From: an uncultured Mycoplasmatota bacterium
GTDB lineage: Bacteria; Bacillota_I; Bacilli_A; RF39; UBA660
Direction of reading: 5' to 3'
Length of the DNA stretch: 18,504 nt
NCBI GenBank assembly: GCA_900551525.1
Contig: URWD01000023.1
Span: 1 to 18,504 of the forward strand
In this document: positions 7,560 to 14,782 of the stretch, piece by piece
How positions within the stretch are numbered: position 1 is the stretch's first letter
Layout: every line of letters begins with the position of its first letter
Translations under genes and position numbers: made by a program
The notes under the pieces: generated by a model
What the model was told of the DNA's origin: nothing
The model's input: only the letters and a program-made list of their open reading frames with translations
Databases searched by the model: none

Positions 7560-7979
7560 CTAACTCTCACTTACGTTGTTTTCTAAATATTTTGCATATA
7601 TACTATTATTTTTACGATATACTTGTATTTTGTCATCTTTCATGCTTTTATTTGTTACATTATTTATTAAATCTACTTGTCCACTTTCACTTGTTTCTGT
7701 TGAATTAAAATATTTACCATCAATTAATTCTTTAACTGTAACTACAGTACAACTATCAGACTTATATTCATCAACAATACATTCATCAGTTAATTTATCT
7801 GGATTTTCTTGACCATATACAATTGCTGATGATTCTAAATTTTGTATCTTAGTTTCTAACAAATCTTCAAAAGAATTATTTCTAATTTTCATAACATTTA
7901 TTGTAACTAAAGATGCTACTATACTAAGTATTACTATAACTGCTAGTATTTCTATCAATGTAAACCCATTTTTTTTCAT
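7560..7979 (-). CDS. Type IV prepilin-like protein (N-terminal methylation motif)
   Basis: This 139-aa protein opens with MKKNGFTLIEILAVIVIL, the class of type IV prepilin and pseudopilin signals cut by prepilin peptidase between G5 and F6 and methylated on F6. The conserved glutamate is at position 5 of the mature protein (E10), followed by a hydrophobic helix to about residue 30. The globular part is short, with two cysteines (C67, C77) that could form a disulfide. It overlaps engB by four bases (ATGA) and its stop forms part of der's ribosome binding site, so it is cotranslated with two ribosome-assembly GTPases. No pilus ATPase, platform protein or prepilin peptidase is in the window. Whether it forms pili, a competence pseudopilus or a secretion tip cannot be told. 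Confidence 0.88.
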   Translation of the reverse strand: MKKNGFTLIEILAVIVILSIVASLVTINVMKIRNNSFEDLLETKIQNLESSAIVYGQENPDKLTDECIVDEYKSDSCTVVTVKELIDGKYFNSTETSESGQVDLINNVTNKSMKDDKIQVYRKNNSIYAKYLENNVSES

Positions 7980-8554
7980 ATTTTTCCCTCTATTATACTA
8001 AGTATTTCAGTTCTACCTTTTTTAGTAACTGTTGAAAATGTAATAAATTCATCATCTTCAAATTTTAAAGTGTCTTTAATTATTTTATCTTGTTTAATTC
8101 TATTATTTTTGCTGACTTTATCATATTTAGTTGCAACAATTGTTATATCAAGATTATAATATTTTAAAAATTCATACATTAAGCAATCATCCTCAGTTGG
8201 CTTATGTCTATAATCAATAAGCATAAATACATGTTTTAAGTTTGGTCTTTCTTTTAAATATTCTTCAATCATTAAGCCAAATTTCTTTTGTGTATCTTTA
8301 CTTACACTAGCATAACCATAACCAGGTACATCTACTAAATAAAATGCATCATTAACTTTATAAAAATTAAGTGTTTGTGTTTTTCCTGGTTTAGAACTTG
8401 TTCTGGCAAAGTTCTTTCTTTCTATCAAAGTATTTATAAAACTACTTTTACCTACATTACTTCTTCCAACAAGCAAAAATTCAGCCTTTTTATCTTCTGG
8501 ATATTGACTTCTTCTTACTGCTATTATTGGTTCACTAACATTTTCTATTTGCAT
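7976..8554 (-). CDS. engB: Ribosome biogenesis GTPase EngB (YihA/YsxC)
   Basis: EngB (YsxC in Bacillus) assists 50S subunit assembly. From the ATG at 8552-8554 the protein is 192 aa, close to Bacillus YsxC. G1 is GRSNVGKS (30-37), followed by ARTSSKPGKTQTLNF, G3 DVPG (75-78), G4 TKYD (142-145) and the late FSTVTKKGR segment. The same frame is open from an ATG at 8563 and a GTG at 8566. The ATG at 8554 is preferred because AGGTGA lies 8-9 bases upstream and because the distance to the P-loop then matches YsxC. It is the first gene of the operon, and its stop overlaps the prepilin start as ATGA. Confidence 0.97.
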   Translation of the reverse strand: MQIENVSEPIIAVRRSQYPEDKKAEFLLVGRSNVGKSSFINTLIERKNFARTSSKPGKTQTLNFYKVNDAFYLVDVPGYGYASVSKDTQKKFGLMIEEYLKERPNLKHVFMLIDYRHKPTEDDCLMYEFLKYYNLDITIVATKYDKVSKNNRIKQDKIIKDTLKFEDDEFITFSTVTKKGRTEILSIIEGKI

Positions 8555-8577
8555 AATTTGCATCACCTAGTTATAAT
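8548..8577 (+). promoter_or_regulatory. Possible divergent promoter of the small plus-strand gene
   Basis: TTTGCA (8548-8553), an 18-base spacer and TATAAT (8572-8577), sharing the symmetric -10 with the minus-strand operon. The expected start near 8584 gives a leader of about 53 nt. The -10 is perfect; the -35 and spacer are suboptimal. Confidence 0.5.
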
Positions 8578-8604
8578 TATATATTATTTCATGGAAAATT
8601 GCAA
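8576..8604 (-). promoter_or_regulatory. Promoter of the engB-pilin-der operon
   Basis: TTGCAA (8599-8604), a 17-base spacer and TATAAT (8576-8581). The -10 is half of the palindrome TATAATTATA (8572-8581), whose other half can serve the plus strand. Confidence 0.85.
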
Positions 8605-8636
8605 ATATTCATAAACTTATGTTAAGGGGGAATGTT

Positions 8637-8990
8637 ATGCATAATACTAATTTTCCTCCGAATACTAATCCTCATACATTTTCTTTAATTGCTGTTGCAG
8701 TTGGTTTTGCTTGCATCGGAGATTATAATGCTAATGAACAAAATTCTATTGGTAACTGGCTTATTCTCGTAGGTCAGTATATTTTAACTCATGCTGCTCA
8801 GCAACAATTGATAGAATCTAGAATAGAAAATAATAATATTAATATAAACTCTAAAAAATATAAAACGGGACATGGAGGACCATTTACTGATAATGAGCAG
8901 AAAAAAAGTAATCAAAACCAAAGAGGTGAAGTTGAATTTTTAATTGATGCTATAAAAAAAATACAAGATGAACTTAATAATCTTAAATGA
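8637..8990 (+). CDS. Uncharacterised small protein, the only complete plus-strand gene longer than 100 codons
   Basis: This 117-aa protein is not one I can name. The frame is open from an ATG at 8619, but AAGGGGG (8624-8630) lies 6 bases before the ATG at 8637, which is therefore the start (MHNTNFPPNTNPHTFSLIAV). Residues 14-28 are moderately hydrophobic, followed by NEQNSIGNWLILVGQYILTH and then AAQQQL. This Asn/Gln-rich helical segment looks conserved in style. Residues 60-95 are polar and probably disordered. Residues 97-117 form a short amphipathic helix or coiled coil. There is no signal peptide and no cysteine pair. It is divergent from engB, convergent with the Fn3-repeat gene, and has a dedicated terminator. 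Confidence 0.8.
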   Translation: MHNTNFPPNTNPHTFSLIAVAVGFACIGDYNANEQNSIGNWLILVGQYILTHAAQQQLIESRIENNNININSKKYKTGHGGPFTDNEQKKSNQNQRGEVEFLIDAIKKIQDELNNLK

Positions 8991-9014
8991 TTATTTGTTA
9001 TCTTGTACTTTTTT
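8954..9014. terminator. Bidirectional terminator between convergent genes
   Basis: The outer stem is ACAAGAT (8963-8969) with ATCTTGT (9000-9006). The inner stem is AATAATC (8976-8982) with GATTATT (8989-8995). A T6 run follows on the plus strand (9009-9014), and an A8 run (8954-8961) provides the U-tract for the minus strand. It overlaps the stop codon of the plus-strand gene and serves both converging transcripts. Confidence 0.82.
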
Positions 9015-9031
9015 AATTAACTATACCTAAG

Positions 9032-12000
9032 TTAACTAATTGTGTATGGATTACTTATTGTTCCTAAACCACTTAATTTTACATTTTTACTTATATTAAT
9101 TACAGGCCTAATATTTATTGTACTAACTCCAGTAGCTGCATACAATATTCCATTACCAAAACAATACATATAACCTGTAAAAGAACTATATCTTTTAAAA
9201 TTTGCTGGTGACATCGTCCAATAATAAGTATCATCTTCTGTGTTAAATAAGTATGAGCCATTTTCTCCGGCATAAATGATTTCATCTAATGTTATCATTC
9301 CAATTGATTTTGTTAATTTTTTATTCCCATAGCTACTTGTAGTTGGAGTAAAATAATCATTTGTCTGTGAACATGTTAAAACTTCATTATTTTCACTATT
9401 TCTAACTTGTGGTGCATAATAAGTTTCAAATTTTCCGTAGCCACCTTTATAATCAATTGTTTCTCTGCTACTAGATGGTGTACGATCATTACAAAATCCA
9501 GCATTAGTATCAATATATTTACTATATCCTTTATTTTCTATGTTTGTTTGATACCAACTGTCTAGTTGAGTTTTTACAGCACTATTATTATTATTAGCAT
9601 GTGTAACACTTGTAGATGTTATGTTACCATAATCGCCTTTATCAAAACCTGTTATACTTGCTTTTGTAGAACTAACATATGAATTAACATATCTTAACCA
9701 TCTACATGAAGTTGTATTTTCAAAACATGTATATCTACCAACCATACTATAACCATATGTTCCTGTATAAACACTTCCCGCTAACGTATAATATCCCGTA
9801 ACAGGATCAAAAGTGTAACTAGTTGAATACTTATAAGTTTCTGATGTATCAATCGTTGCATTCCATGTATTACCTGCTCTTCCTAAATCACTCCATTTTC
9901 CGGCTGTACCATACATATACCCTATACCTGCATTGTCATCTGTAATAGTTTTATTTGTATTCCAAGCACCTGTTCCAATTGTAGAATTTGCACTGGATTT
10001 TTCAGTACTTGTACCGTTATAAATTAATCTAATTGATCCATCGCCATTTACTCTAACTATTCTCCAGTAATAACCTGCGAAATACACATAATTATCGGTT
10101 GGATTACCTGCATAGTAATAACTTGTTCCTTCTGAATCATTTGTTTTGAACATAGTATTTGTTGTAGTTACACTATATGCATCACTTAAAGATCCTCTGT
10201 AACCAAATGATTTATTGGCAAGAATTATATCATTTGCATTTTTATAAGTTGTCACATTATACGTAAAGACATCAGACTTATAATTTACTGAATCTACGGC
10301 ATACACTCTTATTGTATATGTTGTATTGCCTGTTAGTCCTGTAAATGTATAATTATTTGAGGTAGATGATGTATAGCTACCATTATTAATTGAATAATAA
10401 TAATTAGTTATAGCATTACTTCCTGCTACTGCATTTGTAGTTATTTGTACTTCTGTAGGTTTATTATCGGATACTACCACATTATTTATTACTGGTTTTG
10501 CAAAATCTGTTTTTGCTGTCTTTGCATATTCACTACTTATTCTATTATTATCATCCTTCACTTTTACTTTTAAATAAAATGTTGTATTTGCTGTTAATCC
10601 TGTAAATGTATAATTACTAGATGTACTTTCTACATAATTTGAACCATTATCTTTTGAATAATAATATTTATTTACTGTCCCGTCTCCATTTTTAGCATTA
10701 ACATTTATTGTTATACTTGTATCTTTACTACTTGTTGTTACATTCTCTACTACTGGTATTTTATATTCACTTGTAGTTACTTCTGTTTCATATATGTTTG
10801 AAACTCTGTTTTGAGTATCATTTACTTTTACTTTTATTTTGTATGTTGTTTTTTCAGTTAAATTATCAAATGTATAAGTGTTTTGTCCCTCTTTAAACTC
10901 TGAATCATTTATAGAATAATAATACTTATTAACGTTATACGATCCCCCAAGTGCATCTACTGTTAATTTTATAGTTTTATATGTGGCTAATGAATCTACT
11001 TTTGTAACTGATGGTAATATATACGTTGAAGTTGTTATAGCTTTTATATATTCTGTTGATATTCTTCCTAGCGTGTCTTCAACTTTTATTTTAATTTTAT
11101 ATTCTGTTGTATCATTCAAATTGTCAAATGTATAACTATTTGATGTACTTTCTTCATATGTGGCACCATTATCTTTTGAATAATAATATTTGGCAACTTC
11201 ATTAGTTCCACCTTCTGCTGTTACATCTAATTTAATACTATTTAGTGTTTCAGTATGGTTTAATCCTATAATTTTGGGAACAATATACTCATCCGTTGTT
11301 ACTTCTGTCTCGTACAGATTTGATTTAATCCCATTCCTATCAACAAGATAACTATAGATCTTATATGTACTTTTTTCATCTAAATTTGTAAATTTGTAAT
11401 TACCTTCACTAGACTCCACAAATTTTAAATCTGCAACATTACTTAGGCTTTTTGAATAATATTTATTACTTACATAACCAATTGTTTTATTTGTTTTTTC
11501 TGCAGCATAATAATATTTTTCTGCTGCTGATGAACCTTCTTCGATATTTAAAACTGTGTTTATTGAGTTATATGTTGTTTGAGTTATCATATTGGTTATT
11601 TTAGTTAGTTCATAACTACTCATTTTGTCTTTAGTTACGTATAATTTACCCGACAGGCTTTTACCCATATTCTTAGATTGATCAGTATCAAGATTAGCAA
11701 ATGTAACTTCAACCTTCCAATCTTGAGTAATTGTATTTCCACGAGTTGCTTCGATATCATAATCTGGCACTAATAAAAATCCACCAGTTCTTGTTGTAAT
11801 ATCAAAACCTTTTTCATAGTGAACTAGTCCAGTAATATTTTCAACCTTATTTCCATTTGGATCAGTTACATTTAAATATAACTCAGGTGTTCCATTCTGC
11901 GTTGTATATTCAAAATCATTTGTATCAATAACAAAATATATGTTATATCTTCTTGTTGTTTTTTCTACATTTTTTGAATTACTTGCAGTGAGTGTTGCAT

Positions 12001-12253
12001 GTGCACCGGTTGAATCACTAACATCTGTGCCACCTTTTTTTAATTCATTTTGAGTAATACCAATGTTAATTGCTTTATCAATTTTAAATGTTAATAAATC
12101 AGTTGTTGCTGTTATTACATTAACATCTGAAGAGCCTCCAGCTCCTCCTTGTGCTTTAAAATATGCAAATGTTGCACCAACTACTAAAGTAATTAGTGTT
12201 AAAACCCCAACTATGCATAGAATTATTGCTTGTCTTTTATTTTTATCTTTCAT
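9032..12253 (-). CDS. Large surface protein with fibronectin type III-like repeats
   Basis: This 1073-aa protein starts with a basic stretch and a hydrophobic segment (about 9-32) ending GATFAYF, a signal like those of SipW-processed TasA/CalY-type proteins. It may be cleaved after A or remain anchored. Residues about 40-210 are a beta-rich domain. Residues about 210-670 hold five Fn3-like repeats of roughly 85 aa with shared features KYYYSKDNG, YTFDNL or YTFTGLT, and TTYKIKVKV. The first repeat is degenerate and enlarged. The C-terminal 400 residues contain GYYWRIVRVNGDGSIRLIYNG and YYWTMSP, a module seen on large surface proteins of gut Bacillota, with several cysteines (C843, C850, C921, C961, C1031). 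There is no LPXTG or C-terminal membrane anchor. Adhesion or matrix function is inference. Ribosome binding site is AGGGATG. Confidence 0.85.
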   Translation of the reverse strand: MKDKNKRQAIILCIVGVLTLITLVVGATFAYFKAQGGAGGSSDVNVITATTDLLTFKIDKAINIGITQNELKKGGTDVSDSTGAHATLTASNSKNVEKTTRRYNIYFVIDTNDFEYTTQNGTPELYLNVTDPNGNKVENITGLVHYEKGFDITTRTGGFLLVPDYDIEATRGNTITQDWKVEVTFANLDTDQSKNMGKSLSGKLYVTKDKMSSYELTKITNMITQTTYNSINTVLNIEEGSSAAEKYYYAAEKTNKTIGYVSNKYYSKSLSNVADLKFVESSEGNYKFTNLDEKSTYKIYSYLVDRNGIKSNLYETEVTTDEYIVPKIIGLNHTETLNSIKLDVTAEGGTNEVAKYYYSKDNGATYEESTSNSYTFDNLNDTTEYKIKIKVEDTLGRISTEYIKAITTSTYILPSVTKVDSLATYKTIKLTVDALGGSYNVNKYYYSINDSEFKEGQNTYTFDNLTEKTTYKIKVKVNDTQNRVSNIYETEVTTSEYKIPVVENVTTSSKDTSITINVNAKNGDGTVNKYYYSKDNGSNYVESTSSNYTFTGLTANTTFYLKVKVKDDNNRISSEYAKTAKTDFAKPVINNVVVSDNKPTEVQITTNAVAGSNAITNYYYSINNGSYTSSTSNNYTFTGLTGNTTYTIRVYAVDSVNYKSDVFTYNVTTYKNANDIILANKSFGYRGSLSDAYSVTTTNTMFKTNDSEGTSYYYAGNPTDNYVYFAGYYWRIVRVNGDGSIRLIYNGTSTEKSSANSTIGTGAWNTNKTITDDNAGIGYMYGTAGKWSDLGRAGNTWNATIDTSETYKYSTSYTFDPVTGYYTLAGSVYTGTYGYSMVGRYTCFENTTSCRWLRYVNSYVSSTKASITGFDKGDYGNITSTSVTHANNNNSAVKTQLDSWYQTNIENKGYSKYIDTNAGFCNDRTPSSSRETIDYKGGYGKFETYYAPQVRNSENNEVLTCSQTNDYFTPTTSSYGNKKLTKSIGMITLDEIIYAGENGSYLFNTEDDTYYWTMSPANFKRYSSFTGYMYCFGNGILYAATGVSTINIRPVINISKNVKLSGLGTISNPYTIS

Positions 12254-12280
12254 TTTTACACATCCCTATTTTACTTATCC

Positions 12281-12309
12281 AGTATATAATATTTTCCAAA
12301 AAAAATCAA
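12281..12309 (-). promoter_or_regulatory. Promoter of the Fn3-repeat surface protein gene
   Basis: TTGATT (12304-12309), a 17-base spacer and TATACT (12281-12286). The -35 lies inside the terminator hairpin of the upstream LCP gene. Confidence 0.72.
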
Positions 12310-12334
12310 TCTATTTTTCATAAATAGATTGATT
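12298..12334 (-). terminator. Terminator of the LCP-family gene
   Basis: AAATAGATTGATT (12322-12334) and AATCAATCTATTT (12304-12316) are perfect 13-bp arms around a 5-base loop, followed on the minus strand by T (12298-12303). The stop codon and last seven codons of the LCP gene lie within the hairpin. A T-run also flanks the other side. Confidence 0.9.
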
Positions 12335-13762
12335 TTTTTTATCTTGCACTTTTTTAATTTGCTCTTTAGCATTATTAACTGTTTCATAGTCTGGTTTCAT
12401 AACATAAAGTTTTGTTTTATTATAACTATATACATAATCCATGGCATCCGTTCCATTTACACTAATTGACTTTATAGTCCATGAACTATTATTTTTAAGT
12501 TGCATCTTTATTAATTTAGTTATATCTTCATCGCTTATATTTGTTACAAATTTGCCTTTTAATGATGTAAGTAAATTTGTATAATTAGTTATAATTTTGG
12601 GACTCATTGCTTTATTTATTAAAGCAGTAAGAACTCTTTGTTGATTTTCCCCTCTAGTTCTGTCTCCTTCTTTAAAGGACTTTCTTTCTCTAGCAAATGA
12701 TAAAGCCTTTTTACCATCAAGTATATTTTCCCCTTTTTTATATGAATAACCATCTTGAGATACAAAACTGTATGGAGAATTAACTGTTATTCCATCTAAA
12801 GCATCTACAATATCAACTAAAGATGTAAAATTAACTTTAACATAGTAATTTATTTTAGTATCAAATAAATCTTCAAGAGTATTAATACTTTCATCTATGC
12901 CATATATTCCTGCATGAGTAAGTTTATCATACTCTCCATTTTTATGTAATTTTACATAATAATCTCTAGGAATATTCGTAAGTAATATTTCTTTTGTAAC
13001 TGGATTAACTGTTATTAGAATATTAACATCACTTCTAGATACTTTATTTATGCTTCCATAAGTATCTATACCTGAGACATATATATTAAATGAACTATTT
13101 GTAACATCTACTTCTTTACCTATCTTTTCACTTTTAACATCTATGCTGTAGCTTCCTATTTTCTTAAGTAAATTATACTCTTCATTATTTTCTTCTTTTA
13201 ATATATCTAGTCTTGCATCATCAATTACTATAGCATCCACTTTTTCATTAATTAAACTTGTTATTAAGCTATCAACATCTTCTTCGATTTTTTCTTTATA
13301 ATTAATTTTCTTTTTTATTTTATCTACTACTTTACTTAATCCTTCGTTATTATCTTTAGATAAATAACCAATAGTTTTATTTTTTAAATCACTAACCGAT
13401 TTAAACTTACTTGAACTTAGTACCAGTACACTATAACTTTCTGTTTTATAATCACTAAAACCAAAAGACTTTAAAAAATCCATTGTATTAAGCCCATAAT
13501 TAATACCCAAAGTCATAATCACTATAAGTATAAGGGCTAAAAAACCACCAATAACATTTTTAATATGTCCTTTACTTAAAATAAGAGAGATAACAACTAA
13601 ATCAATTATAATTATCAAACTTATAAATACAAGAAAATATTCAAGAGGAAACACATTAATAAAATATACTAAACCACTTACAATTACACTTAATATTACT
13701 ATAAATATACATAAATATTTTCTAAAACTTAATAAATTATTTTTATTACTTTTTTTCTTCAT
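12311..13762 (-). CDS. LytR-CpsA-Psr (LCP) family protein with three N-terminal membrane helices
   Basis: LCP proteins attach anionic glycopolymers to peptidoglycan on the outer face of the membrane. In the numbering of the longest frame (start 13786), membrane helices lie at about 24-44, 49-70 and 79-98. A domain resembling a periplasmic substrate-binding protein follows at about 115-225 (SVSDLKNKTIGYL, DAIVIDDARLDIL). The LCP domain is at about 235-400, with RSDVNILITVNP, the NIPRDYYV motif (R274, D275) and SFARERKSF through GDRTRGENQQR, supplying the conserved acidic and arginine residues. The start is taken as ATG 13760-13762 because the -10 hexamer of the promoter covers the first two codons after the upstream ATG, which therefore cannot be in the transcript. 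The leader would be only about 10 nt, with a weak GTGG. The family assignment is firm; the polymer is unknown. Confidence 0.93.
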   Translation of the reverse strand: MKKKSNKNNLLSFRKYLCIFIVILSVIVSGLVYFINVFPLEYFLVFISLIIIIDLVVISLILSKGHIKNVIGGFLALILIVIMTLGINYGLNTMDFLKSFGFSDYKTESYSVLVLSSSKFKSVSDLKNKTIGYLSKDNNEGLSKVVDKIKKKINYKEKIEEDVDSLITSLINEKVDAIVIDDARLDILKEENNEEYNLLKKIGSYSIDVKSEKIGKEVDVTNSSFNIYVSGIDTYGSINKVSRSDVNILITVNPVTKEILLTNIPRDYYVKLHKNGEYDKLTHAGIYGIDESINTLEDLFDTKINYYVKVNFTSLVDIVDALDGITVNSPYSFVSQDGYSYKKGENILDGKKALSFARERKSFKEGDRTRGENQQRVLTALINKAMSPKIITNYTNLLTSLKGKFVTNISDEDITKLIKMQLKNNSSWTIKSISVNGTDAMDYVYSYNKTKLYVMKPDYETVNNAKEQIKKVQDKKNQSIYEK

Positions 13763-13777
13763 AAATACCACATCTAA

Positions 13778-13806
13778 ATTATACATATTTTTGTTTAAAA
13801 CTGCAA
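13778..13806 (-). promoter_or_regulatory. Promoter of the LCP-family gene
   Basis: TTGCAG (13801-13806), a 17-base spacer and TATAAT (13778-13783). The -35 overlaps the T-tract of the preceding terminator. Expected start is near 13771, which decides the LCP start codon at 13762. Confidence 0.8.
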
Positions 13807-13829
13807 GAGAAAAGACACCTATAGTGTCT
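13805..13829 (-). terminator. Terminator of the AbiEii-type gene
   Basis: On the minus strand AGACAC (13824-13829) pairs with GTGTCT (13813-13818) across a 5-base loop, followed by the imperfect tract TTTCTCTT. The stem includes part of the stop codon. Confidence 0.65.
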
Positions 13830-14727
13830 AATTAGATTTTTTTCTTACTAAAGCATAAGCTTGATTTTTAAACTCTCCACTTCTTATTTTTTGAACTTGT
13901 TCACTTAATACTGCTTTGGTATAGAATACTGCTTCACTTAAATCAAGTGATTTGTCTACGAATTGATATTTTTTCTTCATAAGTTCCCAAAGAGTTTCAT
14001 GTCTTTTAACAAATTCTTTATTTAAAAAGTCTGTATTTACATCTTCAAGTTGCATGCCATACATTAAAACCATAGCTTCAAAATATAGACTGAATTTATC
14101 AGCATCATAATCTTTTCCAAACAAATTATAGATATCATAGAAATCTTTTACTCTAGTATTCGGAACATCTTCTCTTGTATTATGAGCAATTATATATAAT
14201 TTTTCAGCAATATGTTCTTCAAAAGATGGTGTATTTATATAGAACTTTCTATCACCTTCAAATAATGGTTCTACGGCTTTAAATTGTGTTTCAAATATAA
14301 CTTTATTGTTTTCTTTAAAATCAATTGGTACTGGAACTATCATTTCTTTTGCTTCTTCATATTTGACTTTGGCTATGACAGGTAACTTATATACACCATT
14401 TTTAGTTTGTTTTGGCACTGTTGCTAAATCAAATGACACTTTATCTGAAAATGTATCATATATCGCTGAGAATAAAATTTCAAGCGGTACTTGGTGTGAT
14501 AATGTAGAAGATAAATCAATATCTAAAACTGGTCTTGATAGTGTTCCTAGATGTACATACTGACTAAAACTTCCTTTTACTACTAAAGTTCCATTATTTA
14601 TTAATGCTAGTTTTTCAAGTAATTTTCTAGCATAATATGTTGTATAAGCAGCCATGTGAGTAATTTCAAGTCTCTTGGCTTCTTTTTTCATGAAAGCCTT
14701 TTCTTGGTCTAAATTCCTAAATTCCAT
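13828..14727 (-). CDS. AbiEii-type nucleotidyltransferase, without a visible antitoxin
   Basis: This 299-aa protein matches the AbiEii/AbiGii nucleotidyltransferase family, whose members act as toxins of AbiE systems by modifying tRNA. The nucleotidyltransferase signature is present: VKGSFSQYV (50-58), with GS about 16 residues before DIDLS (D69 and D71). The C-terminal helical part has the family's EHIAEKLYIIAH (about 171-182) and RVKDFYDIYNL (192-202, with K194 and D195). The catalytic residues look intact. Neither flanking gene resembles the AbiEi antitoxin: downstream is LCP, upstream a cysteine-rich protein, each with its own promoter. It may be a solitary housekeeping or defence enzyme, or its antitoxin may be elsewhere. 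The ribosome binding site is GAGGGGG, about 7 bases before ATG. Confidence 0.85.
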   Translation of the reverse strand: MEFRNLDQEKAFMKKEAKRLEITHMAAYTTYYARKLLEKLALINNGTLVVKGSFSQYVHLGTLSRPVLDIDLSSTLSHQVPLEILFSAIYDTFSDKVSFDLATVPKQTKNGVYKLPVIAKVKYEEAKEMIVPVPIDFKENNKVIFETQFKAVEPLFEGDRKFYINTPSFEEHIAEKLYIIAHNTREDVPNTRVKDFYDIYNLFGKDYDADKFSLYFEAMVLMYGMQLEDVNTDFLNKEFVKRHETLWELMKKKYQFVDKSLDLSEAVFYTKAVLSEQVQKIRSGEFKNQAYALVRKKSN

Positions 14728-14752
14728 ATTATAACCCCCTCAAGTTAGCAAC

Positions 14753-14780
14753 ATTATATCACATTTTTAAAAAAATGCAA
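14753..14780 (-). promoter_or_regulatory. Promoter of the AbiEii-type gene
   Basis: TTGCAT (14775-14780), a 16-base spacer and TATAAT (14753-14758) with an extended TGA. It sits directly after the stop codon of the upstream cysteine-rich gene. No convincing terminator separates the two, so some readthrough is possible. Confidence 0.78.
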
Positions 14781-14782
14781 AT

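Noticed and set aside
7560..7979. A complete type IV pilus or competence operon
   Set aside because: Only one prepilin-like gene is present; the neighbours are GTPases, with no ATPase, platform protein or peptidase.
10230..11330. CRISPR or tandem DNA repeat array
   Set aside because: The periodicity is about 85 codons of diverged protein repeats (Fn3-like) with no identical DNA units or spacers.
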